64,000 nucleotides of DNA from an uncultured Cohaesibacter sp. (GTDB lineage: Bacteria; Pseudomonadota; Alphaproteobacteria; Rhizobiales; Cohaesibacteraceae), in contig NZ_OY821667.1 of the NCBI RefSeq assembly GCF_963682185.1, positions 1,718,109-1,782,108 on the forward strand. Direction: 5' to 3'. The position numbers were made by a program, and so were the translations under genes. Within the stretch, counting starts at the first letter, position 1. Each line of letters begins with the position of its first letter. Below are positions 27,105 to 35,963 of the stretch, in pieces. A model generated the notes under the pieces. That model had not been told where the DNA came from. It made no database searches and saw only the letters and a program-made list of their open reading frames with translations.

Positions 27105-28727
27105 ATGCATACTTTCGCGCGCATTGTTTCTCGCTGCCATCTCGGCACGCTGTTTTCTGCAGCCTCTTCATCCAGATCAAACTCCGAGAGTGATAAAGGC
27201 AAACCCTCTTTCAGGCGCGACCAGAGTGGCGCGATCGCCATCATTTTCGTTCTATCGCTCCTTCCCATCATCATGATGCTAGGCGCAGCCATCGACTATG
27301 CACGCGCGGCTTTGGCCCGCTCTGAAGCACAGGATGCATTGGACGCGGCGACCCTTGCGGCGGTCAAGCAAGTCGGCACGATGGATGAAGAAGAGATCAC
27401 TGACCTGATCTCGGCCTATTTGTCTGCCAACGGCCCCAAAGATAGCAATATCACCATAGAAGCAGTCGACATCGAAGAGAGCCCAACATCCCTGCAGGTC
27501 TGGGCATCCGGCTCGACACAAATGACGTTGATGCAGTTCGCAAATATCGACAATATCGATTTCACGATCACCTCCAAATCAGTTGCCGGCAACAAGACTC
27601 TGGAAGTCGTGATGGTATTGGACAACTCCGGTTCAATGGGATCCTCTGCAGGCAGCAAAACCAGAATCCAGGCCCTTCGGGATGCAGCGACCGAACTGGT
27701 CGAGCTCCTCGATGAAAAGAAACAGGATGATGACTCCCTCAGCTTCGGCCTTGTCCCATTCACGCAGATGGTACGCCTCACAGCTGACCTTGACGGCGAG
27801 GACTGGAAGGAAGTCCCATGGATCGACCATGATGGCGTCTCCTCCATCAACAGCGACAATCTTCCCCCAAAATCCAACCGCCTCGATCTGTTCGCCACCC
27901 TGACAGATCCCTATACTCATAAGGCTGTAGAATGGGCCGGTTGCGTGGAAGCACGTCCACCCCCCCTCGACATCAAGGACACGACCCCATCCTCCAGTAA
28001 TCCGGACAGCTATTTTGTGCCATTCTTCCATCCGGACAGAAGAGAACCGAACAACAACAGAGTCAGCACCAGATACAGCGATTACTATTTGCCGCGCGAC
28101 GATTGGGCGAAAAACGAGACCTATGCGGAAAGACAAGCCTACGGCTACTATTTCGAGCAGACCATAAGAAAAAGCAGCTATGGCCCCAATTATTGGTGTG
28201 ACATGCAGCGCATTGTGCCACTCACCAACGATACCAGCACCATCAAAACGCAAATCAACTCGATGGTGGCCAACGGCGCAACCAACATCCATATGGGCAC
28301 CATCTGGGGGCTGCGATTGCTCTCCCCACAGGCGCCCTACACGCAAGGGCGCGCCTATGATGACGAAGAGAATATCAAAGCGCTCATCATCATGACGGAT
28401 GGCAACAATACTTATTACAGTAACTATTACCATGCCTATGGGTGGTCAGACGACGGGCGCATTTCAGGCTCTTCATCCATCGTCAATGAAATGAACACCC
28501 GCACATCCGAAGCTTGCGAGGCAGCAAAAGATGCCGCCTCGGATTCGAGCCAGCAAATCAAGATTTTCACAATCTATTTCGGCTCTCCTTCCAGCTCGAC
28601 GACCAAAATGCTCAAGGGCTGCGCAAGCAAGGATGAATGGTACAAAAGCGTGAGCAATGCCACTGAGCTGTCAGAAGTATTCCAAAATATCGCTTCCGAA
28701 TTGAGCAACCTCAGACTCGTTGAATAA
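27105..28727 (+). CDS. TadG-like pilus-assembly protein with vWA domain
   Basis: The protein of 540 residues has a basic N-terminus, a TadE/TadG-type membrane segment SGAIAIIFVLSLLPIIMMLG (about 40-60) followed by the conserved DYARA, then a von Willebrand A domain starting near residue 165 with the MIDAS motif LDNSGSMGSS, and IIMTDGNNT and LKGCASKDEWYKSVSNATEL further on. It would be anchored in the inner membrane with the vWA part outside. Start ATG 27105 has AGGA seven bases upstream; a TTG lies two codons earlier. No other tad/cpa gene is nearby, so its partner machinery must be elsewhere. Confidence 0.87.
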   Translation: MHTFARIVSRCHLGTLFSAASSSRSNSESDKGKPSFRRDQSGAIAIIFVLSLLPIIMMLGAAIDYARAALARSEAQDALDAATLAAVKQVGTMDEEEITDLISAYLSANGPKDSNITIEAVDIEESPTSLQVWASGSTQMTLMQFANIDNIDFTITSKSVAGNKTLEVVMVLDNSGSMGSSAGSKTRIQALRDAATELVELLDEKKQDDDSLSFGLVPFTQMVRLTADLDGEDWKEVPWIDHDGVSSINSDNLPPKSNRLDLFATLTDPYTHKAVEWAGCVEARPPPLDIKDTTPSSSNPDSYFVPFFHPDRREPNNNRVSTRYSDYYLPRDDWAKNETYAERQAYGYYFEQTIRKSSYGPNYWCDMQRIVPLTNDTSTIKTQINSMVANGATNIHMGTIWGLRLLSPQAPYTQGRAYDDEENIKALIIMTDGNNTYYSNYYHAYGWSDDGRISGSSSIVNEMNTRTSEACEAAKDAASDSSQQIKIFTIYFGSPSSSTTKMLKGCASKDEWYKSVSNATELSEVFQNIASELSNLRLVE

Positions 28728-28756
28728 CAGCGAGAAATGAGGGTAAAAACCAACCC

Positions 28757-28789
28757 AAAACGTCCCTAAACTTCAATTAGGGGCGTTTT
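28757..28789 (+). terminator. Terminator after the TadG-like gene
   Basis: AAAACGTCCCTAA and TTAGGGGCGTTTT form a near-perfect stem with one G-T pair around seven bases, ending in a T-run. Confidence 0.8.
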
Positions 28790-28907
28790 CCTGTTTGCGC
28801 ATTGGTCTCAATGCAAGTATAGTCGCTCTATTCCCTGTCAATTCTAACGAATCTTGAGAGGCTGATCTGGAAGGATATTCCCGGTCAAGCTACAATGAGG
28901 ATGTACC

Positions 28908-29627
28908 ATGTCGAATGCACCATTGATGCCGAAAGCAACCGCAGTTTGGCTGGTCGATAACACGGCGTTGTCTTTCGACCAGATTGCTGCTTTCTGCAAA
29001 TTGCATCCACTGGAAGTCAAAGCGATCGCAGATGGAGAGGCCGCCCAGGGTATCAAGGGCATGGACCCCATCATGACTGGTCAGCTGACCCGTGAAGAAA
29101 TTGAGAAAGCCCAGAACGAACCTAAATATCGGCTGAAGCTGGCTCCACCAAAGGTTACTGTACCCGAGCCCAAACGCCGCGGCCCGCGCTATACGCCGGT
29201 GTCCAAGCGTCAGGACCGCCCGAATGCCATTCTTTGGCTGGTGCGCAACCATCCAGAGCTGAAAGATCAGCAGATCGTGCGTCTGGTCGGCACCACCAAG
29301 CCAACCATCGAGGCTATCCGCAACCGGACCCATTGGAACTCCGGCCAGCTGACCCCGATGGACCCTGTTACTCTGGGCATCTGTAAACAGCTCGATCTTG
29401 ATCTGGAAGTAAAGAAATCTGCTGCCGATGCCCCTGCTCAGCAGGAATATCAGCAGGATCCAACCCTCTTGTCACCTGAAGAATCTCTGGCGCCAGCGGC
29501 TGATCCGTTCGGCAACTTCAAACCAACTCAGAAGCCTGCCGAAGACGAAGAAGCGATCCCGGATGCAGCCTCGGTCTTTGCCAACTTCCAGCCTTCATCC
29601 AAGGATGAGGACGAAGAAGGAAAATAA
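28908..29627 (+). CDS. trcR: Cell-cycle transcriptional regulator TrcR (DUF1013)
   Basis: The 239-residue protein belongs to DUF1013, known in Caulobacter as TrcR, an RNA-polymerase-associated factor in alphaproteobacteria. The N-terminal helix-turn-helix-like half has PLMPKATAVWLVDNTALSF and HPLEVKAIADGEAAQGIKGM; the middle has YTPVSKRQDRPNAILWLVRNHPEL and LVGTTKPTIEAIRNRTHWN. The last 80 residues are acidic and low in complexity. The gene is followed by a bidirectional terminator shared with prpE. Function is assigned by family. Confidence 0.88.
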   Translation: MSNAPLMPKATAVWLVDNTALSFDQIAAFCKLHPLEVKAIADGEAAQGIKGMDPIMTGQLTREEIEKAQNEPKYRLKLAPPKVTVPEPKRRGPRYTPVSKRQDRPNAILWLVRNHPELKDQQIVRLVGTTKPTIEAIRNRTHWNSGQLTPMDPVTLGICKQLDLDLEVKKSAADAPAQQEYQQDPTLLSPEESLAPAADPFGNFKPTQKPAEDEEAIPDAASVFANFQPSSKDEDEEGK

Positions 29628-29680
29628 GCGCGATGGCTCTGCTCTTCAGGCAGAGAACATCAAGCCAGAAGCCGTATTCA

Positions 29681-29714
29681 AAAAAAGGCCGGGTCACAAA
29701 CCCGGCCTTTTTCT
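29681..29714. terminator. Bidirectional terminator between trcR and prpE
   Basis: AAAGGCCGGG and CCCGGCCTTT form a ten-pair stem around seven bases, with an A-run before and a T-run after, so it can serve both convergent genes. Confidence 0.92.
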
Positions 29715-29743
29715 TGGTCTTCAAAGAGACGGAATGAGACACA

Positions 29744-31642
29744 TCAGATCCCGTGCTCACGCAGCGCATCCTCGATTTCGGAGAGAATGGTCGGATCATC
29801 AATCGTTGCCGGCATCTTGTATTCCTCATGGTCGGCAATCGCACGCATCGTGCCACGCAGGATCTTGCCTGAACGGGTTTTCGGCAAGCGATCCACGGTC
29901 ACGGCGATCTTGAAAGCTGCCACCGGCCCGATCTTCTCGCGCACCAGCTTGATCAGTTCCTTCTCGATATCCATCGGCGTGCGATCCACACCGGATTTCA
30001 GAACGACGAAACCGGCAGGCAACTGCCCCTTGAGCTTGTCGGCGATCCCGATCACGGCGCATTCAGCAACATCGGGATGAGCCGCCAGAACCTCTTCCAT
30101 TGCTCCGGTCGAGAGGCGATGGCCCGCAACATTGATGATGTCATCGGTGCGCGACATGATGTAGAGATAACCATTCTCATCCATATAGCCCGCATCACCG
30201 GTCTGGTAATAGCCGGGAAATTCATCCAGATAGCTGGACTTGAAGCGTTCATCATTGTGCCACAAGCCCGGCAGGTTGCCCGGCGCCAGTGGCAGCTTAA
30301 TGACGATATTGCCCATCTCGTTGGCAGGCACCGGATGCCCATCAGCGCCCACGATCTGAACATCATACCCCGGCATGGCAACCGTCGGCGAGCCATGCAC
30401 GATCGGCATCAGCTCGATCCCGACCGGATTGGCTGCAATCGCCCAGCCGGTTTCTGTCTGCCACCAATGGTCGATCACCGGCACCTTGAGCATGTCCTCG
30501 GCCCATTGCACCGTATCCGGATCGGCCCGCTCACCTGCAAGAAACAGAGTACGCAACATCGAGAGATCATATTTCTTGATAAACTCCCCGTTCGGATCTT
30601 CCTTCTTGATGGCGCGGAAGGCGGTTGGCGCGGTGAACAGCGCCACCACATTATGCTCGTTGATGACCCGCCAGAAGGTACCCGCATCAGGCGTGCCCAC
30701 CGGCTTGCCTTCAAACACTACCGTGGTCGCCCCATAAAGCAGCGGCGCATAAACGATGTAGGAATGGCCAACCACCCAGCCCACATCAGACGCCGCCCAG
30801 AAGACCTCTCCAGGCTTGATGCCATAGAGATATTCCATGCTCCACTGCAAGGCGACCATATGCCCGCCATTGTCGCGCACAACGCCCTTGGGCTGGCCAG
30901 TAGTGCCAGAGGTATAAAGGATGTAAAGCGGATCTGTTGCCATGACAGGCACACAGTCAACCACACGATGACGTTCGATTTCATCAACGATGGCAGCATG
31001 ATAATTGATATCGCGCCCTTCCTTGAGATCGCAGACCAGTTCCTTGCGCTGGAAGACGATGCATTTTTCGGGCTTGTGCGTGGCCAGCTCGATGGCTTCA
31101 TCCAACAGTGGTTTGTAGGCAACAATCCGGTTCGGCTCCACACCGCACGATGCCGAGATGATCGCCTTGGGCTTGGCATCATTGAGGCGCGTGGCCAGCT
31201 CATTGGCAGCAAATCCGCCAAACACCACCGAATGCACAGCGCCAATCCGCGCGCAGGCGAGCATGGCGATCACAGCCTGAGGGATCATCGGCATGTAGAT
31301 GATCACCCGGTCACCCTTCTCCACGCCACTATCCAGCAACACCGCAGCCAGTGCCTGCGTCTGCATTTTCAGGTCATTATAGGTGTAGGTTTCCTTGTGA
31401 CCGGTAATCGGACTATCATAAATGAGCGCGTCTCTCTGGCCATGGCCAGCATTAACGTGTCGATCCACCGCATTGTAGCAAGTGTTGCATTCGGCTCCGG
31501 CAAACCAGCGCCCATAGATACCGGCATTCGCGTCGAAAATTTTGTCAGCCGGTTTGTACCAGCTGATCTTCTTGGCCGCATTCGCCCAGAATTCTTCCGG
31601 ATTCTGCTTCCATCCCTCATAGACTTCCTTGTAAGCTGCCAT
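29744..31642 (-). CDS. prpE: Propionyl-CoA synthetase
   Basis: The 632-residue enzyme is an ANL-superfamily acyl-CoA synthetase most like PrpE: N-terminus AAYKEVYEGWKQNPEEFWANA and FDANAGIYGRWFAGAECNTCYN are typical. Adenylation motifs are LYTSGTTGQPKGVVRDNGGH and WWQTETGW, and the C-terminal KTRSGKILRGTMR carries the lysine regulated by acetylation in this family. It makes propionyl-CoA from propionate, CoA and ATP, and may also accept acetate. GGGAGG lies before the ATG. It is divergent from a TSUP permease gene 161 bases away. Confidence 0.93.
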   Translation of the reverse strand: MAAYKEVYEGWKQNPEEFWANAAKKISWYKPADKIFDANAGIYGRWFAGAECNTCYNAVDRHVNAGHGQRDALIYDSPITGHKETYTYNDLKMQTQALAAVLLDSGVEKGDRVIIYMPMIPQAVIAMLACARIGAVHSVVFGGFAANELATRLNDAKPKAIISASCGVEPNRIVAYKPLLDEAIELATHKPEKCIVFQRKELVCDLKEGRDINYHAAIVDEIERHRVVDCVPVMATDPLYILYTSGTTGQPKGVVRDNGGHMVALQWSMEYLYGIKPGEVFWAASDVGWVVGHSYIVYAPLLYGATTVVFEGKPVGTPDAGTFWRVINEHNVVALFTAPTAFRAIKKEDPNGEFIKKYDLSMLRTLFLAGERADPDTVQWAEDMLKVPVIDHWWQTETGWAIAANPVGIELMPIVHGSPTVAMPGYDVQIVGADGHPVPANEMGNIVIKLPLAPGNLPGLWHNDERFKSSYLDEFPGYYQTGDAGYMDENGYLYIMSRTDDIINVAGHRLSTGAMEEVLAAHPDVAECAVIGIADKLKGQLPAGFVVLKSGVDRTPMDIEKELIKLVREKIGPVAAFKIAVTVDRLPKTRSGKILRGTMRAIADHEEYKMPATIDDPTILSEIEDALREHGI

Positions 31643-31803
31643 TCTCGCCTCCCAGCGGTTAATCCATTTCGCCTATGATTACCCGCGCCTTTAAAATTGG
31701 TCTATTCGGCGAAAGAAGGGTTTAGTCTTTAATTTCATTCGACTTTTTGATGTATCTACGTTAAACCAATACAGCTGCACCACATAGCAAACCAAGAATC
31801 ACC

Positions 31804-32559
31804 ATGATTGCCGATCTCCCTTTCTACTTCGCTGCCATTCCGGCCATCATTCTGGTGGGCGTTGCCAAGGGTGGTTTCTGCTCCCCACTCGCTATGCTCG
31901 GAGTCCCCATACTATCATTGGTCATCTCCCCGATTCAGGCCGCGGCCATCCTGCTACCCATTCTGATTTGCATGGATTTTGTCGGTTTGCTGGCCTATCG
32001 AGGCAACGCGAACTGGTCCGTTTTGAAAAGCATGCTGCCCTTTGCCTTATGCGGCATCGCCCTTGGCTGGCTGATGGCGGGCTATCTGGATGAGCACATC
32101 ATCAAATTCATGGTTGGCCTGACGGCCCTTGCCTTCGTTGCCGACTATGCCTGGCGCACACTGCGCAAGAAGACCATCGCAACGCGCGGCCCTGTCTCAG
32201 CGGCTGTCTGGGGCAGCATCACGGGCCTTACAAGCTTTATCGCCCATGCTGGCGGCCCTCCCTACCAGATCCATACCCTGCCTTTGGGCATGAAGCCTTT
32301 GGTCTTTGCGGCGACATCGGTCTATTTCTTCACCACGATGAACACGGTCAAGCTGATCCCCTATCTGGCCCTCGGGCAGTTCTCGACGCAGAATCTCTGG
32401 ACCACGCTGGTGCTTATCCCCTTCGCACCGATTGGCACCATGATTGGCATTTTCCTTGTGAAACGGATCAGTCAGGATGGCTTCTATCGCATTTCCTATG
32501 CGGCCATGTTCCTGATTGCCATCAAACTGTGCTTTGACAGCGTCTCCCAACTTCTCTAG
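31804..32559 (+). CDS. TSUP family permease (TauE/SafE)
   Basis: The 251-residue integral membrane protein has seven or eight hydrophobic segments in two related halves, with the family sequence FYFAAIPAIILVGVAKGGF at the start and IAHAGGPPYQIHTLPLGM in the second half. TSUP permeases carry sulfite, sulfoacetate, taurine-derived or other organic anions. The genomic context (prpE opposite, an acyl-CoA ligase after) does not settle the substrate; a carboxylate is possible. A terminator follows. Confidence 0.9.
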   Translation: MIADLPFYFAAIPAIILVGVAKGGFCSPLAMLGVPILSLVISPIQAAAILLPILICMDFVGLLAYRGNANWSVLKSMLPFALCGIALGWLMAGYLDEHIIKFMVGLTALAFVADYAWRTLRKKTIATRGPVSAAVWGSITGLTSFIAHAGGPPYQIHTLPLGMKPLVFAATSVYFFTTMNTVKLIPYLALGQFSTQNLWTTLVLIPFAPIGTMIGIFLVKRISQDGFYRISYAAMFLIAIKLCFDSVSQLL

Positions 32560-32596
32560 CTACGGCCAGGAAAAGCCCCCAAAATTCCTCCCGCAC

Positions 32597-32620
32597 AAAA
32601 GCCCGCTCCAGCGGGCTTTT
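32597..32620 (+). terminator. Terminator after the TSUP permease gene
   Basis: AAAAGCCCGCT and AGCGGGCTTTT form an eleven-pair stem around a two-base loop. The loop is very small, so the innermost pairs probably open. Confidence 0.85.
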
Positions 32621-32770
32621 ATATTTTAGGAGGCCGCACTCCTTTCCGGACAGGCAAGATCAATAACCGGTCAAAAAGAGCCGAATGGCCAATTGAATCA
32701 AACCCGTTCCTCAGTTTTGATGGTGAGTAGGAAAAAAGCATAAGAAACCAGCAAGAGGAGGAATAAGGAC

Positions 32771-34399
32771 ATGACTGGCAAACGCTTTTCAACGCATCTT
32801 GATCAGAACCCAGCCAACTATGTGCCCCTTTCTCCGGTTTCATTTCTGGAGAGAGCCGCAACGATCTACCCTGAGCATACAGCCTGGGTGCACGGAGCAC
32901 AGCGCACAAGCTACAAGGATTTCTTCAGACGGTGCAGACAGTTGGCCGCAGCCCTTAGCGCAAGAGGTATATCGCAGGGCGATGTTGTCTCTGTCATGCT
33001 GCCCAACGTCCCGCCCATGCTAGAAGCGCACTATGGTGTGCCCATGATCGGCGCTGTGCTGCATACCATCAACACACGACTCGACGCCGCCCTGATCGCC
33101 TTCCAGCTGGAGCATGCCGCCTCCAAGGTCATCATCGTTGACAGTGAATTTGCAGCAGTCATGCGTGCTGCCATAGATCTGGTCGACATAGACCCGATCA
33201 TTATTCAATATCAGGATTCCGAGTTTCGGGAGGAGGCTCCCTTCATCGCGGAACTGAGCTATGAGAATCTGGTTGCAGAAGGCAATCCGGATTTCATCTG
33301 GCCGGGTGTCGAGGATGAATGGGACGCCATTTCCCTTAACTACACCTCAGGCACGGCCGGAGACCCCAAAGGCGTGGTCTACCACCACCGGGGCGCCTAT
33401 CTCATGGGCTATTCCAATCTGATCACGGCTGAGCTGGGCAAGCATCCGGTCTATTTGTGGACACTGCCCATGTTCCATTGCAACGGTTGGTCCTTTCCTT
33501 GGACGCTCTCACTGGTAGGCGGAACGCATATCTGTCTCAGGCATGTACGGGCAGCGCAGATCTTCGAGGCTATAGAGACCGAACAGGTAACCCATCTGTG
33601 CGGCGCGCCCATTGTCATGTCCATTCTTCTGAACGCCAAGGAAGTGGAGAAACGTCCGCTCGAACAGGAGGTCCATTTCATCACCTCTGCCGCGCCTCCG
33701 CCAGAAGACGTCATGACAGGCATGCAGGCCCTCGGTTTCCGCCTCACCCATGTCTATGGCCTGACGGAAACTTACGGCCCTTCCGTCATCAACGAATGGA
33801 ACGAAAGCTGGGATAGCCTGACAAGTGAAGAACGAGCGGCCATGATGAAACGACAGGGCATACGCTACCCTGCTCTTGAGGGCCTATCGGTCATGCTCCC
33901 CCACACAATGCAGCCCGTGCCAGCGGATGGCGAAACTCCCGGCGAAGTGATGTTCCGGGGCAACACACTCATGAAGGGCTATCTGAAAAACGAAGGCGCC
34001 ACCCATCAGGCCTTCTATGACGGCTGGTTCCATTCAGGCGATCTGGCGGTTGTGCACCCTGATGGCTATCTGGAATTGCGCGACCGATCCAAGGAAATCA
34101 TCATTTCCGGCGGTGAGAATATCTCTTCAACCGAGGTTGAGGATGCCCTCTACAAGCACCCTGCCGTGGAAGAAGCCGCGGTTGTTTCCATGCCCGATGC
34201 AAAATGGGGAGAACGCCCCTGCGCCTTTGTCGAATTGACCGAGGGGCACGACGCCAGCGAAGACAATCTCATCACCTGGTGCCGCGATCATTTGGCCCAT
34301 TACAAGGTGCCCGAACGCATCATTTTCGGCGCGTTACCCAAAACACCGACCGGCAAAATCAAGAAATATGTCTTGCGCAAGAGAGCAAGAAATCAATAG
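32771..34399 (+). CDS. Acyl-CoA synthetase (AMP-forming, AAE/DmdB-like)
   Basis: The 542-residue ligase has the AMP-binding motif NYTSGTAGDPKGVVYHHRGA, PMFHCNGWSFPWTLS, VYGLTETYGPS, GWFHSGDLAVVHPDGYLELRDRSKE and the C-terminal PTGKIKKYVLRK. The FHCNGW element places it with the AAE/medium-chain and DmdB (3-methylthiopropionyl-CoA) ligases. In a marine organism a DMSP role is conceivable, but no dmdA, dmdC or dmdD is nearby, so a general medium- or short-chain acid substrate is equally likely. GGAGGA lies ten bases before the ATG. Confidence 0.9.
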   Translation: MTGKRFSTHLDQNPANYVPLSPVSFLERAATIYPEHTAWVHGAQRTSYKDFFRRCRQLAAALSARGISQGDVVSVMLPNVPPMLEAHYGVPMIGAVLHTINTRLDAALIAFQLEHAASKVIIVDSEFAAVMRAAIDLVDIDPIIIQYQDSEFREEAPFIAELSYENLVAEGNPDFIWPGVEDEWDAISLNYTSGTAGDPKGVVYHHRGAYLMGYSNLITAELGKHPVYLWTLPMFHCNGWSFPWTLSLVGGTHICLRHVRAAQIFEAIETEQVTHLCGAPIVMSILLNAKEVEKRPLEQEVHFITSAAPPPEDVMTGMQALGFRLTHVYGLTETYGPSVINEWNESWDSLTSEERAAMMKRQGIRYPALEGLSVMLPHTMQPVPADGETPGEVMFRGNTLMKGYLKNEGATHQAFYDGWFHSGDLAVVHPDGYLELRDRSKEIIISGGENISSTEVEDALYKHPAVEEAAVVSMPDAKWGERPCAFVELTEGHDASEDNLITWCRDHLAHYKVPERIIFGALPKTPTGKIKKYVLRKRARNQ

Positions 34400-34536
34400 C
34401 GTGACAATAGGTCACGGTCAAGCAACACACCTTTGCCTGATGTATTCCCCCTTCCGGCAAGATGGCTATCTTTACCTGAACTTAACCTTTTCAAGTTCAA
34501 AGACTTTACGGGTAAGTATCAAGGGAAGTTGGCAAC

Positions 34537-34565
34537 AAAAAAGCCGCGGAAGCAAACCGCGGCTT
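34537..34565 (-). terminator. Terminator after the minus-strand DUF465 gene
   Basis: AAGCCGCGG and CCGCGGCTT form a nine-pair stem around seven bases. On the minus strand it is followed by six T, 25 bases after the gene's stop. Confidence 0.88.
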
Positions 34566-34589
34566 GATCAATCAAGATGAATATCTGGA

Positions 34590-34760
34590 TCAGCTGGCAG
34601 TCCTAAGCTGCGCGATCTCATCTTTCATACTTAATTTTCGTCGTTTCATCTCCGCTATCTCAAGGTCATCGACAGAAGGGTGGGCGACGGCTTCCTCAAT
34701 TTCCTTATCCAATTCATCATGCTTACGCTGCAATTCTTGGATACGAGAATCTAACGACAT
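34590..34760 (-). CDS. DUF465 (YdcH-like) small coiled-coil protein
   Basis: The 56-residue protein MSLDSRIQELQRKHDELDKE forms a helical hairpin: helix one to about residue 26, a turn at HPSVDD, and a second helix with the family signature EIAEMKRRKLSMKDEIAQL. GGAGGTG lies five bases before this ATG; an in-frame ATG four codons earlier is embedded in that site. It is divergent from a second DUF465 gene 200 bases away. Function is unknown. Confidence 0.9.
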   Translation of the reverse strand: MSLDSRIQELQRKHDELDKEIEEAVAHPSVDDLEIAEMKRRKLSMKDEIAQLRTAS

Positions 34761-34962
34761 GAACACCTCCATAGGTTCGTTTGAGACACTTTAATTGTGT
34801 CATACATATTACATACTGTCGACTCTCTATTTTTTAAACAGATAGGGCAAAATAAATTTTTACCTTTGATTTCATCTTTCGATGTAGCATATCGTCGCGC
34901 TTGCATTGTCATATCAATTAATTTATTGAAATAATTGAAGATTATAAACTCGGCACAGAACG

Positions 34963-35169
34963 ATGACACCAGAAAAAGAAGCTCAAATTCGCAACAAGCT
35001 TACGCATCTGAGAACAGAGCATGGCGACCTTGATCTGGCCATTCAGGCCCTTGAATCCCGCCCTGGTGGAAACGCTTTGCCGATACAACGCATGAAGAAG
35101 AAAAAACTCCTTTTGAAGGACGAAATCGAGCGGCTGGAGAATGAACTTTTTCCAGATATCATCGCCTAA
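34963..35169 (+). CDS. DUF465 (YdcH-like) small coiled-coil protein, second copy
   Basis: The 68-residue protein MTPEKEAQIRNKLTHLRTEH has the same hairpin layout, with a longer loop (ESRPGGNALP) and the family signature IQRMKKKKLLLKDEIERLE. It is clearly diverged from its neighbour. The 200-base gap between the two is AT-rich and must hold both promoters. Function is unknown; such proteins are abundant in alphaproteobacteria. Confidence 0.88.
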   Translation: MTPEKEAQIRNKLTHLRTEHGDLDLAIQALESRPGGNALPIQRMKKKKLLLKDEIERLENELFPDIIA

Positions 35170-35436
35170 AATAGCGCGCCCCATCTTCGTCAAATCGCCC
35201 TCCAATCAGCAGCATTTCGCACATCTTTGTACACATATTTCGGCTTGTGCCTGATATGAACTTGGCTATACTGCGCGACTTCCGCACCATGGGGGCACAT
35301 CCGAGAGAACTGCTCCGGTTCTGGAATAGACAAACGTCCTAAATGACACCGACCATGACTTGGCACATTCTTGGGAACCCAGACTGCCCTTGAGGTGTTA
35401 CAGTCTTAACAGCATATTTCTCGGGAGGCCCCGTTC

Positions 35437-35937
35437 ATGGCACATTCTGACTGTCCGGTAGCGATCATCATGGGGAGCCAATCCGATTGGCCAACGATGA
35501 AAAATGCCGCAGACATTCTCGACACTTTGGGTGTCGGCTATGAGGCGAAAATCATTTCCGCCCATCGTACGCCTGATCGCATGGCAGACTTTGCCAAGGC
35601 CGCCCGCGCGGACGGCTTTAAGGTCATTATTGCTGGAGCCGGTGGTGCTGCGCACCTGCCAGGCATGACAGCCGCCATGACCTCCCTACCGGTTTTGGGT
35701 GTTCCGGTCCAATCCCGCGCCCTTAGCGGACAGGATTCCCTTCTCTCCATCGTTCAGATGCCAGCGGGCATCCCGGTGGGCACGCTGGCCATCGGTCGCG
35801 CAGGCGCCGTCAATGCAGGCCTCATGGCCGCAGCCATTCTGGCGACCCATGATGATGATCTGGCGTCCCGGCTGGATGCATGGCGCAAGGCACAGTCTGA
35901 CTCCATCGCGCTGACCCCGGTCGACGAAGAGGCTTAA
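35437..35937 (+). CDS. purE: N5-carboxyaminoimidazole ribonucleotide mutase
   Basis: PurE converts N5-CAIR to CAIR in purine synthesis. The 166-residue class I enzyme has [28 protein letters not shown] (catalytic histidine) and [24 protein letters not shown], then [20 protein letters not shown] lies 11 bases before the ATG. It is followed after 26 bases by purK, with which it forms the standard two-enzyme bacterial route. Confidence 0.97.
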   Translation: MAHSDCPVAIIMGSQSDWPTMKNAADILDTLGVGYEAKIISAHRTPDRMADFAKAARADGFKVIIAGAGGAAHLPGMTAAMTSLPVLGVPVQSRALSGQDSLLSIVQMPAGIPVGTLAIGRAGAVNAGLMAAAILATHDDDLASRLDAWRKAQSDSIALTPVDEEA

Positions 35938-35963
35938 CCGTTCAACAAAAAGGCACATATGAC

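Noticed and set aside
30077-31678. 533-codon plus-strand frame opposite prpE
   Set aside because: Antisense shadow of a GC-rich gene, with histidine- and arginine-rich composition and no recognisable domain; likewise 39857-41044 opposite the ABC1 gene and pepF.
35170-35436. Possible purine riboswitch or leader before purE
   Set aside because: Short inverted repeats exist, but none of the known purine or related riboswitch cores could be recognised.
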